Source: Acheta domesticus
Taxonomy: Eukaryota; Arthropoda; Insecta; Orthoptera; Gryllidae
DNA: 64,000 nucleotides
Assembly: GCA_031308135.1 (NCBI GenBank)
Contig: JAHLJT010002630.1
Span: 96,826,141 to 96,890,140 of the forward strand
Direction: 5' to 3'
Positions 10,740 through 20,884 of this stretch are shown one piece after another (position 1 is the stretch's first letter; each line of letters begins with the position of its first letter). The notes under the pieces were generated by a model. It ran no database searches. It saw only the letters and a program-made list of their open reading frames with translations, and had not been told where the DNA came from. The translations under genes were made by a program, and so were the position numbers.

Positions 10740-11150
10740 TTTAGGATGTGTATAATTACCGTTATTTTGTAGTTGAATTTAAAACTCCACCTGGAACTTT
10801 AAAAATTGCTAATAAGGAAGGTCTGGCAACAGCAGAGGTTTTACATGTTCTTAATGATTCATTTGATACATGAAATGGGAAATTGGAAGGTCTCAATTTA
10901 TCATCTGCTGCATCAAATAGAAGCCCTCATAAATCTTTTTGAATGAAAGCGAAAAAACAAGTATGAGATATATGAACCAAACCACTAACAATGAGGAAAA
11001 AGTTCCATCCTTATGAAATTGGATCTTCACATTTGATGGTTTCCAGTCATTAAACCACAAATTAATCAAACTTGGATTGAGCTTCTTTAGAACCAGGAAT
11101 GTCAATCAGGACCACTAAAATGGTTATTTTTAGCTCTATCAGAAGTTACA
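10740..11150 (+). pseudogene. P-element/THAP9-like transposase, fragment 3
   Basis: Past the LINE, the P-like theme resumes on the same strand: FKTPPGTLKIANKEGLATAE and VLHVLNDSFDT, a stop, then GLNLSSAASNRSP. Further on come DGFQSLNHKL and FFRTRNVNQDH, matching in order the family's 'F-D-G-W' and 'R-R-L-N-Q-D-P-L-E-N-F-F-G' region. Fragments 1-3 together suggest one ancient copy split by three later insertions. Assignment is by motif recall. Confidence 0.55.
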
Positions 11151-11189
11151 ATGCATCTAATTCGAATCCCTCTCCTAATCAATTTTTAC

Positions 11190-11800
11190 TTTCCCGTGTA
11201 ATTACGTATATACGGAGTAATATACGTAGTATAGCGAAAGTTATGTAATGCTGCTCGAAAAAACGGCTAATGTTCGTCAGAAAAAAGTTCACTGCCGGGC
11301 AATGATAACGAAAAAGTGGATAAATTCAGTTGCTAAATAAAGAAAAAATCCTCTAAGATGTGGTGTGGCCAGAATCTGTGTTTTGTGCGTCCTTCATAAC
11401 GAAAAACCAATTGAAAGCAAAACGTCCGTCCGATGTCTAAACCACACTAGGCCTAACCATTAGTACGATTTTTTCCAAAAATGAATATTCCCTGGTCGAT
11501 TTCAAGGAGCCGCGATTTTGAAAAACTTCTTCAAAATTTGGGGGTACTTTACATGAAGCCCCCCGGACATTTTCAAAACGGCTCCAAATTTTTTCATTAA
11601 ATTTCTTGTAAGAATAGAGAAAAATACTCTTATTAAGGTAGTATAGGTCCGAATTTCACTGTTAACTATGGATTTTCGAAAATTGCAAAAGTTTTAATTT
11701 TCTTCGGCCTCTTCCTACAACTACAAAATTGAAGATATTTTTCCTTCAAATAAAATTTGTTGCCCTTTGACACACTTCGCAACCAAAATGTGTTTTTTCA
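11190..11800 (+). repeat. Dispersed AT-rich repeat family REP, copy 1 (plus orientation)
   Basis: It starts with a palindrome-like end (tacgtatatacggagtaata, tatacgtagtatagcgaaag). It includes gtggataaattcagttgcta, a gccagaatctgtgttttgtg block, gtacgattttttccaaaaatgaatattccc and ggtactttacatgaagcccc. The same blocks recur in both orientations near 26.7, 28.5, 34.6-35.0, 46.7-47.1, 53.1-53.8, 55.7-56.1, 59.2-59.5 and 61.5-61.9 kb. No ORF is shared. The repeat class is unknown. Confidence 0.6.
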
Positions 11801-11809
11801 TAGGCTTTA

Positions 11810-13370
11810 TTTTTTTGGTCGCATGAACTGCAAGGCCATTAGCGACCATCTACACAATTCTTTACAGAGTGTTAAATAAATTTACATCTTTTAGAAATTT
11901 GAAAACATATACTTGAGATTTTTCAGTCAGTAAATTAGAGAGACAATTTGTAAGTGAATGAGTTATACGAATCTGAATACACTGGCAATCTATTAAAATA
12001 TGTTGGATAGTTATAGGTATGCTACAAGATGTACAGAGATGGAGATTATTTTTTGAATAATGTGAATGAGTAAGGCAGCAATGTCCTATGCGGAGTCTTA
12101 TGGGAGTAATTTCTTTTCTTGGTTGTACTGGTAGAGCGTCATTATAAAAATACTTCTAATTTTGTGGAGGTGACTTGGAAAATTATACCATCAAGTGTTC
12201 CAGTGGAGCGTAAGCTGTTTCCGTGTAGTTCTTTTTTTTATATCATGTGAAACTGCCTTTTCTTGAACAGAGAATTTAGTTGCTTGCTTAGCATCTGAAT
12301 CTACTAGGTTATGGCCTTGAATTCCTTTATGCGATGGTACTTATGACAGAATTGTCTATTTTATTATATGACAAATAATTGCAGATGTTGATATCATTTA
12401 TAATTTCTTTATTATTTGGATTGTTCAGACAATTTTGTACTCAATGAATCACTAAATATAATGTATCTGTCATGTTTCTTTAATGTATTTGAGCACCACA
12501 AGGTTAGCATAAGATTCACAGTAAAAAAATTGGGCAAACATTTTGTAACCGAGTACGAAGAATATTTTCATTAATTCTGACTGCGAGGCCGGATCCCAAC
12601 TCGGAGAGTGACCATCTATATAAATTTGTATGTAATCTTTATATTGTTTTTCTACTTCTTTGAATAGGGATTGATGTACAACATTGGAGGTGTCTTCTTT
12701 GATGTAAGGGTTGAGATTTGTATTTAATTTGAGTAATGGGTCAAGCCATGCAGAACGAAATATTAGATCAGTAGGATGGATTTTCAGGAAAGGAAAATAA
12801 AGTTCTTGAAGAAGAGTATATAAGTTATACGATAGCGGTTTAGGGAATTTTCTTCTATATTTACTAAAAAATGTATTATTAAATATATTGTTACATGTTG
12901 GGTTATTTGGATTTGATGAAATTTTACATGTATGTGTGAAAAATAATTTTCTTCTACGGTATTCGAGAGGTTCGCCGTTATTTTAAGGCTTTAATTTCTT
13001 GGCGCATGGAGGCTTGTCTTCACGATGGAATATCTCAAGGTATTTCGCATCGTCCGTCGTAAGGCTAGGAGTCGCATGATCGGCAGCACTGCTCGATAGT
13101 CGCTGTCATGCGACTCCTACCGGCACGATCGAGAACGACGCGAAATACCGTGACATATTCCATCGTGAAGACAAGCCCCCACGTGCCAAGAAATAAAAGC
13201 TCAAGAATAGTCTGTGCATATGTACTATAGATTGGGCTAGATCGAAAAGCAGCCAATGCTAATCTACGATCTGAGGAATGAATAGAGTTTAAGAAAATTA
13301 CTAACTCGTGTTCACCCATTTAAAATGTTTGGTTGTAATTGATAACGATAGGAGGAATGTGTATTTACGG
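11810..13370 (-). pseudogene. Decayed I-like LINE: RT end, RNase H and C-terminal cysteine motif
   Basis: On the minus strand, in order from 13370 down: RRLALAAFRSSPIYSTY (13245-13285), then after a foldback insertion EPLEYRRRKLFF (about 12950). Next come DGSLSELGSGLAVRINENI of RNase H (about 12560-12610), SHKGIQGHN-like remains near 12320, and RIGHCCLTHSHYSKN with a trailing C-x2-C (about 12040-12110). This is the order seen in RNase H-containing non-LTR elements of the I group. Many stops and shifts make it a fossil. The foldback F3 inserted between the two RT-end blocks. Confidence 0.6.
12990..13198. mobile_element. Foldback MITE, copy F3
   Basis: The left arm, tttaatttcttggcgcatgg then cttcacgatggaatatctca, is mirrored by tgacatattccatcgtgaag then acgtgccaagaaataaaa on the right. 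Inner stems are aggagtcgcatgat and catgcgactccta. About 200 bp, non-coding. It sits inside the decayed LINE reading frame, so it is the younger insertion. A target duplication could not be fixed with certainty. Confidence 0.8.
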
Positions 13371-13436
13371 ATGAAGCCTAAAACGGGAAAGAGTAACACC
13401 ATTGGGGCCCTTGATGATACTACTTAATCGCTAATT

Positions 13437-13731
13437 TTGAATGAGGCCCATCAGTCACGAAAAGGAACTGTCCAGCAATACAAATTTACTAAAATATTTG
13501 GTGCAGAACGTCAACAAGAGGAAATTTCCAATGAGACATGTAATAGGCCTTCGACTAATTTTCTCCATGGTGCTAATACCCTTCTTATTGCTTATGGTGC
13601 AACTAATGCTGAGAAAACACACCATTCAAGGCAATTCATGGAAGCCTGGAATCAGACCCAGATCTTTGAATCTTGTGTTTAACAGCATTAAAGAGTGTCA
13701 AAGGATATTCAATTTAAACCGGATAAACTGA
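13437..13731 (+). pseudogene. Kinesin motor-domain fragment (KIF20/KIF23-like)
   Basis: The plus-strand frame from 13437 reads TVQQYKFTKIFGAERQQEEI, then FLHGANTLLIAYGATNAEKT, which is the kinesin P-loop region (family G-x-T-x-x-G-K-T; here NAEKT, with the glycine before K changed). After a frameshift near 13640 the other frame gives GIRPRSLNLVFNSIKECQ, the next kinesin block. It is a short orphan piece with the P-loop damaged. The asparagine in YGATN recalls KIF20/KIF23-type motors, but the subfamily is a guess. No introns are seen within 300 bp, so it could be processed or a broken exon. Confidence 0.7.
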
Positions 13732-13791
13732 ACAGTGTTGTGGGGTTGGGAGCGGAAGAAATAGAATAAGTACTAAGAATCTTAAACCAAA

Positions 13792-14085
13792 AACGCAGCG
13801 AAAGGGTCGCTTTCCCGTGTGTATTCGCTCGTGTCTAGCGAGAATAAACGGGGCCGGAAAAGTCTTCCCGCACACGTCGCATCTAAAAGTCCGTTTCCCC
13901 GCGCGCCCAGGCTTGTGAGTGGCGGCGTTGGGGAAGCGGGCCGAAGCCGTCGCGCCCTCGTCGCCGAGGAGAGTCCGTTCGCCCGGGTGAGCGGGGCGGC
14001 CCTCGTGCGACTGCAGCGCCGCGTGCGGCGGGGACGACTTGCTCTGCTGCCCTGGGAGACTCCGCTGCGGCGTTGCCAGCTCCTT
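13792..14085 (-). pseudogene. Zinc-finger terminal exon, truncated copy 1
   Basis: The minus strand has most of the conserved leader ([20 protein letters not shown] ... [14 protein letters not shown] stretch ... [12 protein letters not shown]) and one C2H2 finger ([21 protein letters not shown]). The next finger is cut after RPFRC. The leader start with its CAG acceptor is gone; similarity ends at GAGCTGGCAACG (about 14085) and unrelated sequence follows. It cannot be spliced like its sisters. Confidence 0.8.
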
Positions 14086-14110
14086 CAGCATATTTTCTTT
14101 GCGTTATTTC

Positions 14111-15620
14111 CACGAAAAAATGTACGATAAGCATGAGTTTATCTGCAGACTAAAGTGATGAAATTTTCATGTGCCGTATAATCATATTTTGGTTTTTACC
14201 GTTCGGCCATTATCCGTTAATTTATCATATTATGACTGGTTCTTGTGTGGTATAAATTGTCTTCTGATTAATTAAATTAATTATAACTTATAAGCCTATA
14301 TTTGTTAGATAATCACCGTTTTGAAATGTAAATTGATAAATTACATTAATAAATTAAAACAGTCAAATGAAAGATCTAAAAATGTTTTACTGTAATTTAC
14401 ACTTTCACTGGACGTTTTGGAGTTGTAATTTTCTCCATCTTCAGCCTACAAACGTATAAATTTTTTCATATTAATTTACAATATATCTCACTTTTGCTCC
14501 ATCACTTACGATTTGTATTATAATCATCCCTAGGTTTCGTAAAATCACATAACGATGTATAAATTATCCATCTTGCCAACTAAATCTTATAAACTTATAC
14601 ACTATATAGACAAAAAAGCAAGCATAGAAAGCACCAGATGCGAAGTGTTAGTTTAGATTTGTGAGGTTATGTGCCAAAGTCCACAGTTTCTATGTAATGT
14701 ATTAACATTAACAAGTAGAATTGTCTTCAGGGGGCGCCAAAGAAGGTGTGAATTGTGAATGTGCTAGATTCTAAAAGTAAATTTCCAATACAATGGTTAC
14801 TTAAACAACGGAAAGATTTTGAAGGTTTCGAAAATGGAACCAAAAAATTTAAAGTCATATTTATGCTCATACTTTCATATTTTTAGGTCATAAAGGCTCA
14901 CATATTTCTATAATTTTTAGGTTATAAACATCCGGGTTCTAGTAATCAGACTAAGAAAATTGACAGAATTCTACTTGGATATAGTTATTACTATTTAATA
15001 AAATTCACAAAGTCACTATTTGTTCACTCCTTGAATATTGACTGAGATCGGCAGCTGTAAATCCTTGGTACTGAGAAAACCGTTGGGAGGGATGGCAGTG
15101 TGGTCGTAAGATTTGCAATGAGTCCATGGAGTAAATGTGCCACAGAAACAAACGACCTTCAGGGGAAGTGGAATCCCATGTTTACTTTGGTCACAGTATG
15201 ACCAGTATGTTCACTCGCGGCAAATCCCGTTGAAAAAGTTTTTTCGATCACGTGACGTCCGCCATGTTCTTGGTATAACACCCAGCGCGCGAAATACATA
15301 ATTACTACATTCAAAATAATTTTCTTACATTTATTTTATTCACTAGTTCAATTCTTTTTATCATTCTATCCATTTTATTCAAATTCCACGTCCTCTGCAA
15401 CAAATTAAACACATACACTCAGTTCTCATATCACACGGTGTATGATATCCGAATGTATCTGCTGAATTTCTATTGGCTGACAACCAAGAACATGGCCGAG
15501 GGTCTACCCGGCGCAAAACTAGATTTTGGAGCCAGTGAACATATTGGTTGTACTGTGCTTTGGTTGACTCTGAAAGTTTCAGAATGCTCTTGTCTAAGAG
15601 TAAATACAGGGGCTCTATAG
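14111..15620. other. AT-rich stretch; contains ZF 3'-flank homology
   Basis: Mostly AT-rich with no gene. From about 14990 to 15180 it resembles 23120-23310, the sequence downstream of the ZF exon at 23340, including the theme ccgttgggagg...gcagtg...aagatttgcaatg. It is thus the 3' flank of the ruined ZF copy at 15621-16390. Confidence 0.5.
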
Positions 15621-16390
15621 CCTTCCCCTCGTGAGACAGATTAGCGGAATCGATTACGTTTTTATGAAGAAAATCCTTTCCACACACGTCATAGTGGTAT
15701 GGGCGCTCTCCCGTATGAATTTGATAGTGGGAGAAGAGAGCGTCAGATTATACTGCGATTTTTCTAAGAGCGACCCTCAAGGCCACTCAAATCCCATCTT
15801 CACGATGGAATATGTCACGGCTTTCTCAGTCGTTCCGCTAGATTTCGCACGATCGCGATCGTATGAAGCCGTGCTTGCGATCATGCGACTTCTACCGGCA
15901 AGACCGAGAAAAGACGCGAAATGCCGTGACATATTCCATCGCGAAGATGGGATTTGAGTGGCCTTGAGGGTCGTTCTTAGAAAAATCGCAGTATACGTGA
16001 AGGGTTTACCATACACGTTGCATCTAAATGGCCGCTCTCCCTTGTGTACGCGTATGTGACATCCTTTTACAGAGAATGTCTTGCCCCAAACATCACAGAA
16101 ATGCGGTCGCTCTCCTGCGTGCTTGAGCAAGTAAATGACGAGGTTTCCTCAGTGAATAGCATAAGTCGTGGCGAAACGGTCGCTCTCCCGTGTGTACCAT
16201 ATTGCCGTGTGTCTCCCGTATTGCGCTTGGCGAATATAGATTGGGACGGGCATGCCCTTTGACATACTTCGCAACGAAATGGCCGTTTTACCATGCGCCT
16301 GGGATTGTGAGTGGCGGCGTTGGGAAAGCGGGCCGAAGTCGTTGCGCCCTCGTCGCCGAGAGTCTGTTCGCCCGGGAAAGCGTGGCGGTC
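15621..16390 (-). pseudogene. Zinc-finger terminal exon, ruined copy 2
   Basis: Leader remains (FPGEQTLGDEGATTSARFPN) are followed on the minus strand by degenerate fingers: CEVCQRACPSQSIF, CDVWGKTFSVKG, CNVYGKPFT. After a 243-bp foldback insertion at 15751-15993 the frame gives [16 protein letters not shown] sequence and VCGKDFLHKNVID. Cysteines and histidines are lost in several fingers and frames shift. Dead copy. Confidence 0.75.
15751..15993. mobile_element. Foldback MITE, copy F4, with TA target duplication
   Basis: The most complete family member. The left terminus TACTGCGATTTTTCTAAGAG (15751) continues through CGACCCTCAAGGCCACTC. Its reverse complement ends at 15993. The inner gatggaatatgtcacggc arm is mirrored by gtgacatattccatcg. 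TA dinucleotides flank both ends (15749-15750, 15994-15995), as for Tc1/mariner-type insertion. It splits zinc-finger pseudogene copy 2. Confidence 0.85.
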
Positions 16391-16550
16391 ATCGAGCATA
16401 TTGTAATTAATTACCCAATCTCTACACTACGCGTAATACTCGGTACATAGCACGTACAAAAGAAAGCAATATGGAAAATGTTTTAAAATTTTTCAGAAAA
16501 AACTCTTAACAATATTATCAAGGAATTCAGTTCATAAAATTTGACTTTAT

Positions 16551-17364
16551 CCCCCTGCTAGCGACCTGCAGTCCCTGGGACTCCTCTGACTTCGCGAGAC
16601 TTCGAATACGTTTTTTTATAACATTGATTCTTCTTGTACCTCTTCTTTCTACAGTTTTAAGTAGTGGTTCGCAAGCTTACTGTTGTAGAATGCTTTTCAG
16701 GGAAATGATCAGCCTTGGTTGGCGCGCAGGAGACCTAGGGGACTCACGTCAGTAGCCGTGTAACTTTCACCGAGTGCCCGTCGCACTTCGCCAGTTTGTA
16801 GTTTGTTCTGTGGCGCCTCTAAAGAAAGTGCAATCTTCAGGAAAACATGTCTAGTCTGTTAAGTGAGTGTGTAAATATTAATGAGTATGATTTGGAAGAA
16901 AATATTGCGGAATTGATGGAGCAAATGTACAGTAGTTTTGAGAGTATCTTCGGATCATCAAATTGAAAATGACCAATCCTCATTGCACGGATAATTTTGT
17001 TTACATTCTGGGGAAGCAGTGTTTTTTAGTGGTTGCGGTAGTAACATTGATGTACTTGATTTTCAGGTCTAGTTATAGTAGTTTACTTTGATACATTTTT
17101 AATGCTTAATAATTTTTTTGTAAAGATAAATTCGTTAGAAAAAGGTCTGCTTAACTTTATTCATTCCTAATCACATATCCTTTCATTAGATAACTTATTA
17201 ACAAATACGTACCGATTAATGTTTTCTTTAGTCATTATTTATCATATGTTTCAATTTTCTTCACTCGAAATACAAATTAACACTAATATTTGAAACATGT
17301 TACGAGTCCACGGGACTCCACCCCAGTACCGGTGTGAATGAATTCCCATGTCGGCAGCTAAGGG
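16551..17364 (+). mobile_element. piggyBac-like deletion derivative (814 bp)
   Basis: The element starts CCCCCTGCTAGCGACCTG and ends, reversed, CCCTTAGCTGCCGACATG: similar inverted termini beginning CCC. TTAT flanks both ends (16547-16550, 17365-17368), one base from the canonical piggyBac TTAA. Subterminal blocks ccctgggactcc and ccacgggactcc also pair. A short plus-strand ORF from ATG 16847 (MSSLLSECVNINEYDLEEN ..., acidic) ends at TGA 16964-16966. It may be the transposase N-terminus, with the rest deleted. The superfamily call rests on termini and target site. Confidence 0.6.
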
Positions 17365-17429
17365 TTATATAAAACGCAAAAGTTGAAACAAAAATGGATG
17401 ACTATAAGAAGTACTAGTACGCATTTGCT

Positions 17430-18240
17430 CTATGGCAACTCCCCTGTGTGACTACGCATGTGAGAAGTCAACGTGTACTCACTACGAAAGTCCTTTCCAC
17501 ACAAGTCGCAGTGGTAGGGGCGCTCTCCCGTGTGAATGCGATAGCGGGAGACGAGACCGTTAGATTGGGCGAAGGCTTTGCCACACACGTCGCATCGAAA
17601 TGGCCGTTCCCCCTGTGAATGCGCATGTGAGTGTTGAGGTTTTCTTTCTTAGTGAATGTCTTGCCGCACAAGTCGCATCTAAACGGACGTTCTCCCGTGT
17701 GAATGCGCATGTGAGTGTTGAGGTTTCCTTTCTTAGCGAATGTCTTGCCGCACAAGTCGCATCTAAACGGACGTTCTCCAGTGTGTATGCGCATGTGAGT
17801 GTTGAGGTTTCCTTTCTTAGCGAATGTCTTGCCGCAGACGTTGCATCTAAATGGACGTTCTCCCGTGTGTATGCGCATGTGAGTGTTGAGGCTTTCCTTC
17901 TGACTGAATATCTGACCGCAAAGGTCACACTTATAAGGCCGTTCACCCGTGTGAATGCGCTCGTGCCTAGCGAGATGAGATAGACACAGAAATGGCTTTT
18001 GGCATACAAGGCAACGAAATGTCCGTTTCCCCGCGCGCCCAGGCTTGTGAGTGGCGGCGTTGGGGAAGCGGGCCGAAGCCGTCGCGCCCTCGTCGCCGAG
18101 GAGTGTCTGTTCGCCCGGGAGAGCGGGGCGGCCCTCGTGCGACTGCAGCGCCGCGTGCGGCGGGGACGACTGGCTCTGCTGCCCTGGGAGACTCCGTCGC
18201 GGCGTTGCCAGCTCCTCCTCCAGTGGGAGGCCGTCTGCGC
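17430..18240 (-). CDS. Zinc-finger terminal exon, copy 3 (one frameshift)
   Basis: A CAG acceptor (18243-18241) is followed by GC|GCA GAC, phase 1, and the conserved leader [20 protein letters not shown] to [11 protein letters not shown]. Five C2H2 fingers with TGERPF linkers follow: [36 protein letters not shown] and TKKENLNTH helices. Fingers 3 and 4 have the same helix. One base is missing at about 17613 compared with the sister copy (ttccccctgtg versus ttcccccgtgtg). Read past it, two more fingers appear (the first has lost a ligand histidine, SRYRIH) and the frame ends at TAG 17432-17430. Read literally, the ORF ends at 17468. Predicted nuclear DNA-binding module of a BTB-ZF protein. Confidence 0.75.
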
Positions 18241-18257
18241 CTGCACAGCATGCAATG

Positions 18258-18846
18258 ACGTCCGTTAAGCTGGCAAAGCCAACATTATCGTTGCTTTGCA
18301 AAACAATATTGTGTAGTGTAGGGTATAGTTGCTTTTCTGTCAAGAAATTCTAGTTTTGCTGAGTAGTTTTTTTTCTATGATCCGTTTTTTATCACGTTAG
18401 TATTGCGCCTGTCCGGGATTTCGAGAAGTCGTTTTTTTAATTTTTGAAAAAAAAACAAAGCAAAAAAATGTTCATTTATTTGAAAAGCACAAAAATTGCA
18501 CAATATTTTGAATATAAAGAAAATATTGTTTGGTCATTTGGTTTTGACAGCTTAACATTAAGCAACAAAGCCAAAAATGGTAGGAAATGGTGAGGTGTTT
18601 ACGATGCTTCTATCATCAAAATCAATATGAAATCAATATCAAAACCGCATGGCCGCAATGCGGCCGAAAAAGCTTTATGCAAGAATAAATAGTTACGATG
18701 GAGAGCCAACACCTCATATTGATTTCGATGAAAGCCAAATATGTTTGGAAAAACTGTTGAAAGAAAAATTGGATATTTGAAAAGCACAAAATTCTGGTTT
18801 CAGAGAAAATGTGGTTTTTGCAAATGGCTTTGCCAGCAATGGGCGT
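18258..18846. mobile_element. 589-bp TIR element with 9-bp target duplication
   Basis: Termini ACGTCCGTTAAGCTGGCAAAG and, reversed, ACGCCCATTGCTGGCAAAG match with a two-base gap. CATGCAATG is repeated exactly at 18249-18257 and 18847-18855. The interior is AT-rich, non-coding. It sits 15 bases upstream of the ZF exon acceptor at 18241, separating it from the intron sequence that now continues at 18856. A 9-bp duplication would suit Mutator-like elements, but the family is not identified. Confidence 0.75.
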
Positions 18847-18855
18847 CATGCAATG

Positions 18856-19065
18856 ACTCTTGGCAAAATCTCACGGTGCCTTGGTGATTCTCTGAGCACG
18901 TCTTCAATGCACAAGTTCGGCGAAAGCAACTGCTCGTTACCCAAAGCGTTTAGCTATACATTGGCAACACAACGAGAGCACATTCTTGCTCTTTTCAAAA
19001 GACCCTTTGAGGAACCAACACGTATTGAGGCCTCTTGCCAGCGTCCTAATGCGATTTTGAAACGC
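18856..19065 (-). other. Displaced segment normally just upstream of a ZF exon
   Basis: Matches 24184-24360, 48919-49090 and 57194-57365, each directly upstream of a ZF acceptor. On the minus strand it keeps an open frame (LLSPNLCIEDVLRESP...RVIA) like FCIEDVVRES at 24 kb and CIEDVFRES at 49 kb. It is either conserved intron or extra exon sequence. Here the 589-bp element cut it from its ZF exon. Confidence 0.55.
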
Positions 19066-19403
19066 AAACAAAACGTATGGATGAGAATTTTTTAGAATAA
19101 ACAGCTATTACACGTAAGATGTGAGCTACAAGGGAAGTCACTTGCGATTTTAAAGGGATTCACTTTCGTCGGAATTTTCGTCGAAAAGGTTGGGTGAATC
19201 GCGTAATCTCGCCATTTCTAATAAACGGCGTTTTCCGTGGAAGCACACGTAGTCACCATGGGATTCGTAGCACACCCGATGATACCTTCGAATTGGTGGC
19301 CCGGTAAATCGCGCGCAGATGAGGCGAAGGACGGTGCAAACAATTTTTAAAAAAGCAGGCCAGGCCTACCTTTTAGTTTTTTCTAGAGCAAGATGAGGCG
19401 AAT

Positions 19404-20884
19404 CATGGATGTGGGTGATGTGTTACATACCCTGACAAGGTCAGTATTTTTACTTTAAAATGATTGTAAATTGTCCATTTGTTATTTTCATTTTGTATTA
19501 CACAATATTTCTTTATATTTCAAACTTCGCGCCGTTGAAGATTCGATTCTTCACGTGGTTGACTCACTTGGAAATGCAGCCTCGCCTGCGCTGTGAATCA
19601 GATGTACAGGCAACCATTACATCTAGCGAGCCAATGAAATAAATCTTATGTTACGAAATTTCATGGTTTTCTTAGGTGTTTGTAAGAGAACAAGATTAAT
19701 TAATTAGCGTAGTAATTTTATTTACGTTTTGTTATCTTATTTTAATGCATTTAGTAAACATATATTTGTAGCTAATTTAGGTTAGGGATTGAGGTGGTTG
19801 AATGCACAAGGGTATGTTACCGTGCAATCCACATCCGTGCTGAGGAATGGCGAGTACAACGCGATCCACGTAATTATCCATATAATTATGAAATCGTATT
19901 TCGCCGTGCACATAATTTTGGAATTGTCTTGTGCCGTGGACAAATTAAAAACTAGAAATATGCAGACTAACATTCTCTGAAAAGGAAAATATAATTAAAG
20001 CATTCTGTCAAATCCTACTCTCAGTATCATTTCGAACATTACAAAATGCCAGCCACATTTTAATAATACAATTTGTGATAATGAATCATGGATATGCGGA
20101 TGTAAAAGTCTTAAAACACTATGTGACTGACCTTCTTTTATGTTCTCAAAAGAAAAAAAGGGTGAGATTTCAATGTTTACGCAGATTTGAAAAATATTTA
20201 CAAGGCTATCAAGACACGTAAGTACTCGTACACTCATATAGCACGTGAGAAACCGTTAAAAATGTTCGGAAAATCTAAGAGGATAAAATTTTATTAAATA
20301 GCCAGCACAGGCTTTGATGGGCAACACAACAGTGATATAAGGAAAAACGGAAATTTTATCACACTTCATTCGAGTTGTATACTTTTATGGGAGACAAGGG
20401 CTTGCATTTCGTGGCCATAATAATAGGGGATCATCAAATACAAAAAATTTCACAGAATATATAAATGAAATAATGAAATATAATTAAACTCTCAAGGATG
20501 ATATGGAAAATTCCACCGTTTCATGCAACCTCACCAGAAATTTTAGAACGATTAGATTTTAAGTGTGAGCATGGTAATGTCTCGTGAATGAAATTTCTAA
20601 AGACTCTGTCTCATCGACACTGGATGAAGTCCCAGATGAAAGTAGCAAAGAACTACTGTCAACTGTTTTTCGTTACGTGACTGTAAATTAATTGATATTC
20701 TCTTTCCTATTGTTTTTTACTATACAAGTTGATCATTGCTTTCCATTTTACGCTCATTTAAAAGGGGTCCGAAATGAAATGGGGCAATTTTTAAAATAGG
20801 GAATAAGAGACATTTAGGAGTTTTAAATTATTTTCTCATTTCTTGAGTTACATACCCTAAGCCAAAAATCAGGCTACGCCACTG
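19404..20884 (+). mobile_element. hAT-type element 3 with transposase remnant (1481 bp)
   Basis: The right end GCTACGCCACTG is identical to that of hAT-type element 2; the left end CATGGATGTGGGTGAT is a diverged partner. Flanking octamers are AGGCGAAT (19396-19403) and AGGCGAAG (20885-20892). Inside, a plus-strand remnant of a hAT transposase is readable at 20352-20486. Confidence 0.65.
20352..20550 (+). pseudogene. hAT transposase fragment (DUF4371/ZMYM-type)
   Basis: The frame from 20367 reads HFIRVVYFYGRQGLAFRGHN and NRGSSNTKNFTEYINEIM before a TAA. The 'GRQ-x-L-x-x-RGH ... N-x-x-NF' pattern is typical of the TTF-domain hAT transposases annotated as ZMYM-like or DUF4371 proteins. After a frame change, FHATSPEILERL matches the next family block. 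Only this scrap of the protein survives. Confidence 0.65.

Noticed and set aside
15379..15687. 102-codon minus-strand ORF as an independent gene
   Set aside because: Its first part is the frame of a broken zinc finger (VCGKDFLHKN); the rest is flank of ZF pseudogene copy 2.
17992..18353. Plus-strand ORFs antisense to the ZF leader (also 13819-14130, 23931-24188, 48658-48924, 56829-57368)
   Set aside because: They arise because the leader is GC-rich and poor in stops in every frame; the products are Arg/Ala/Pro-rich and do not resemble known proteins.
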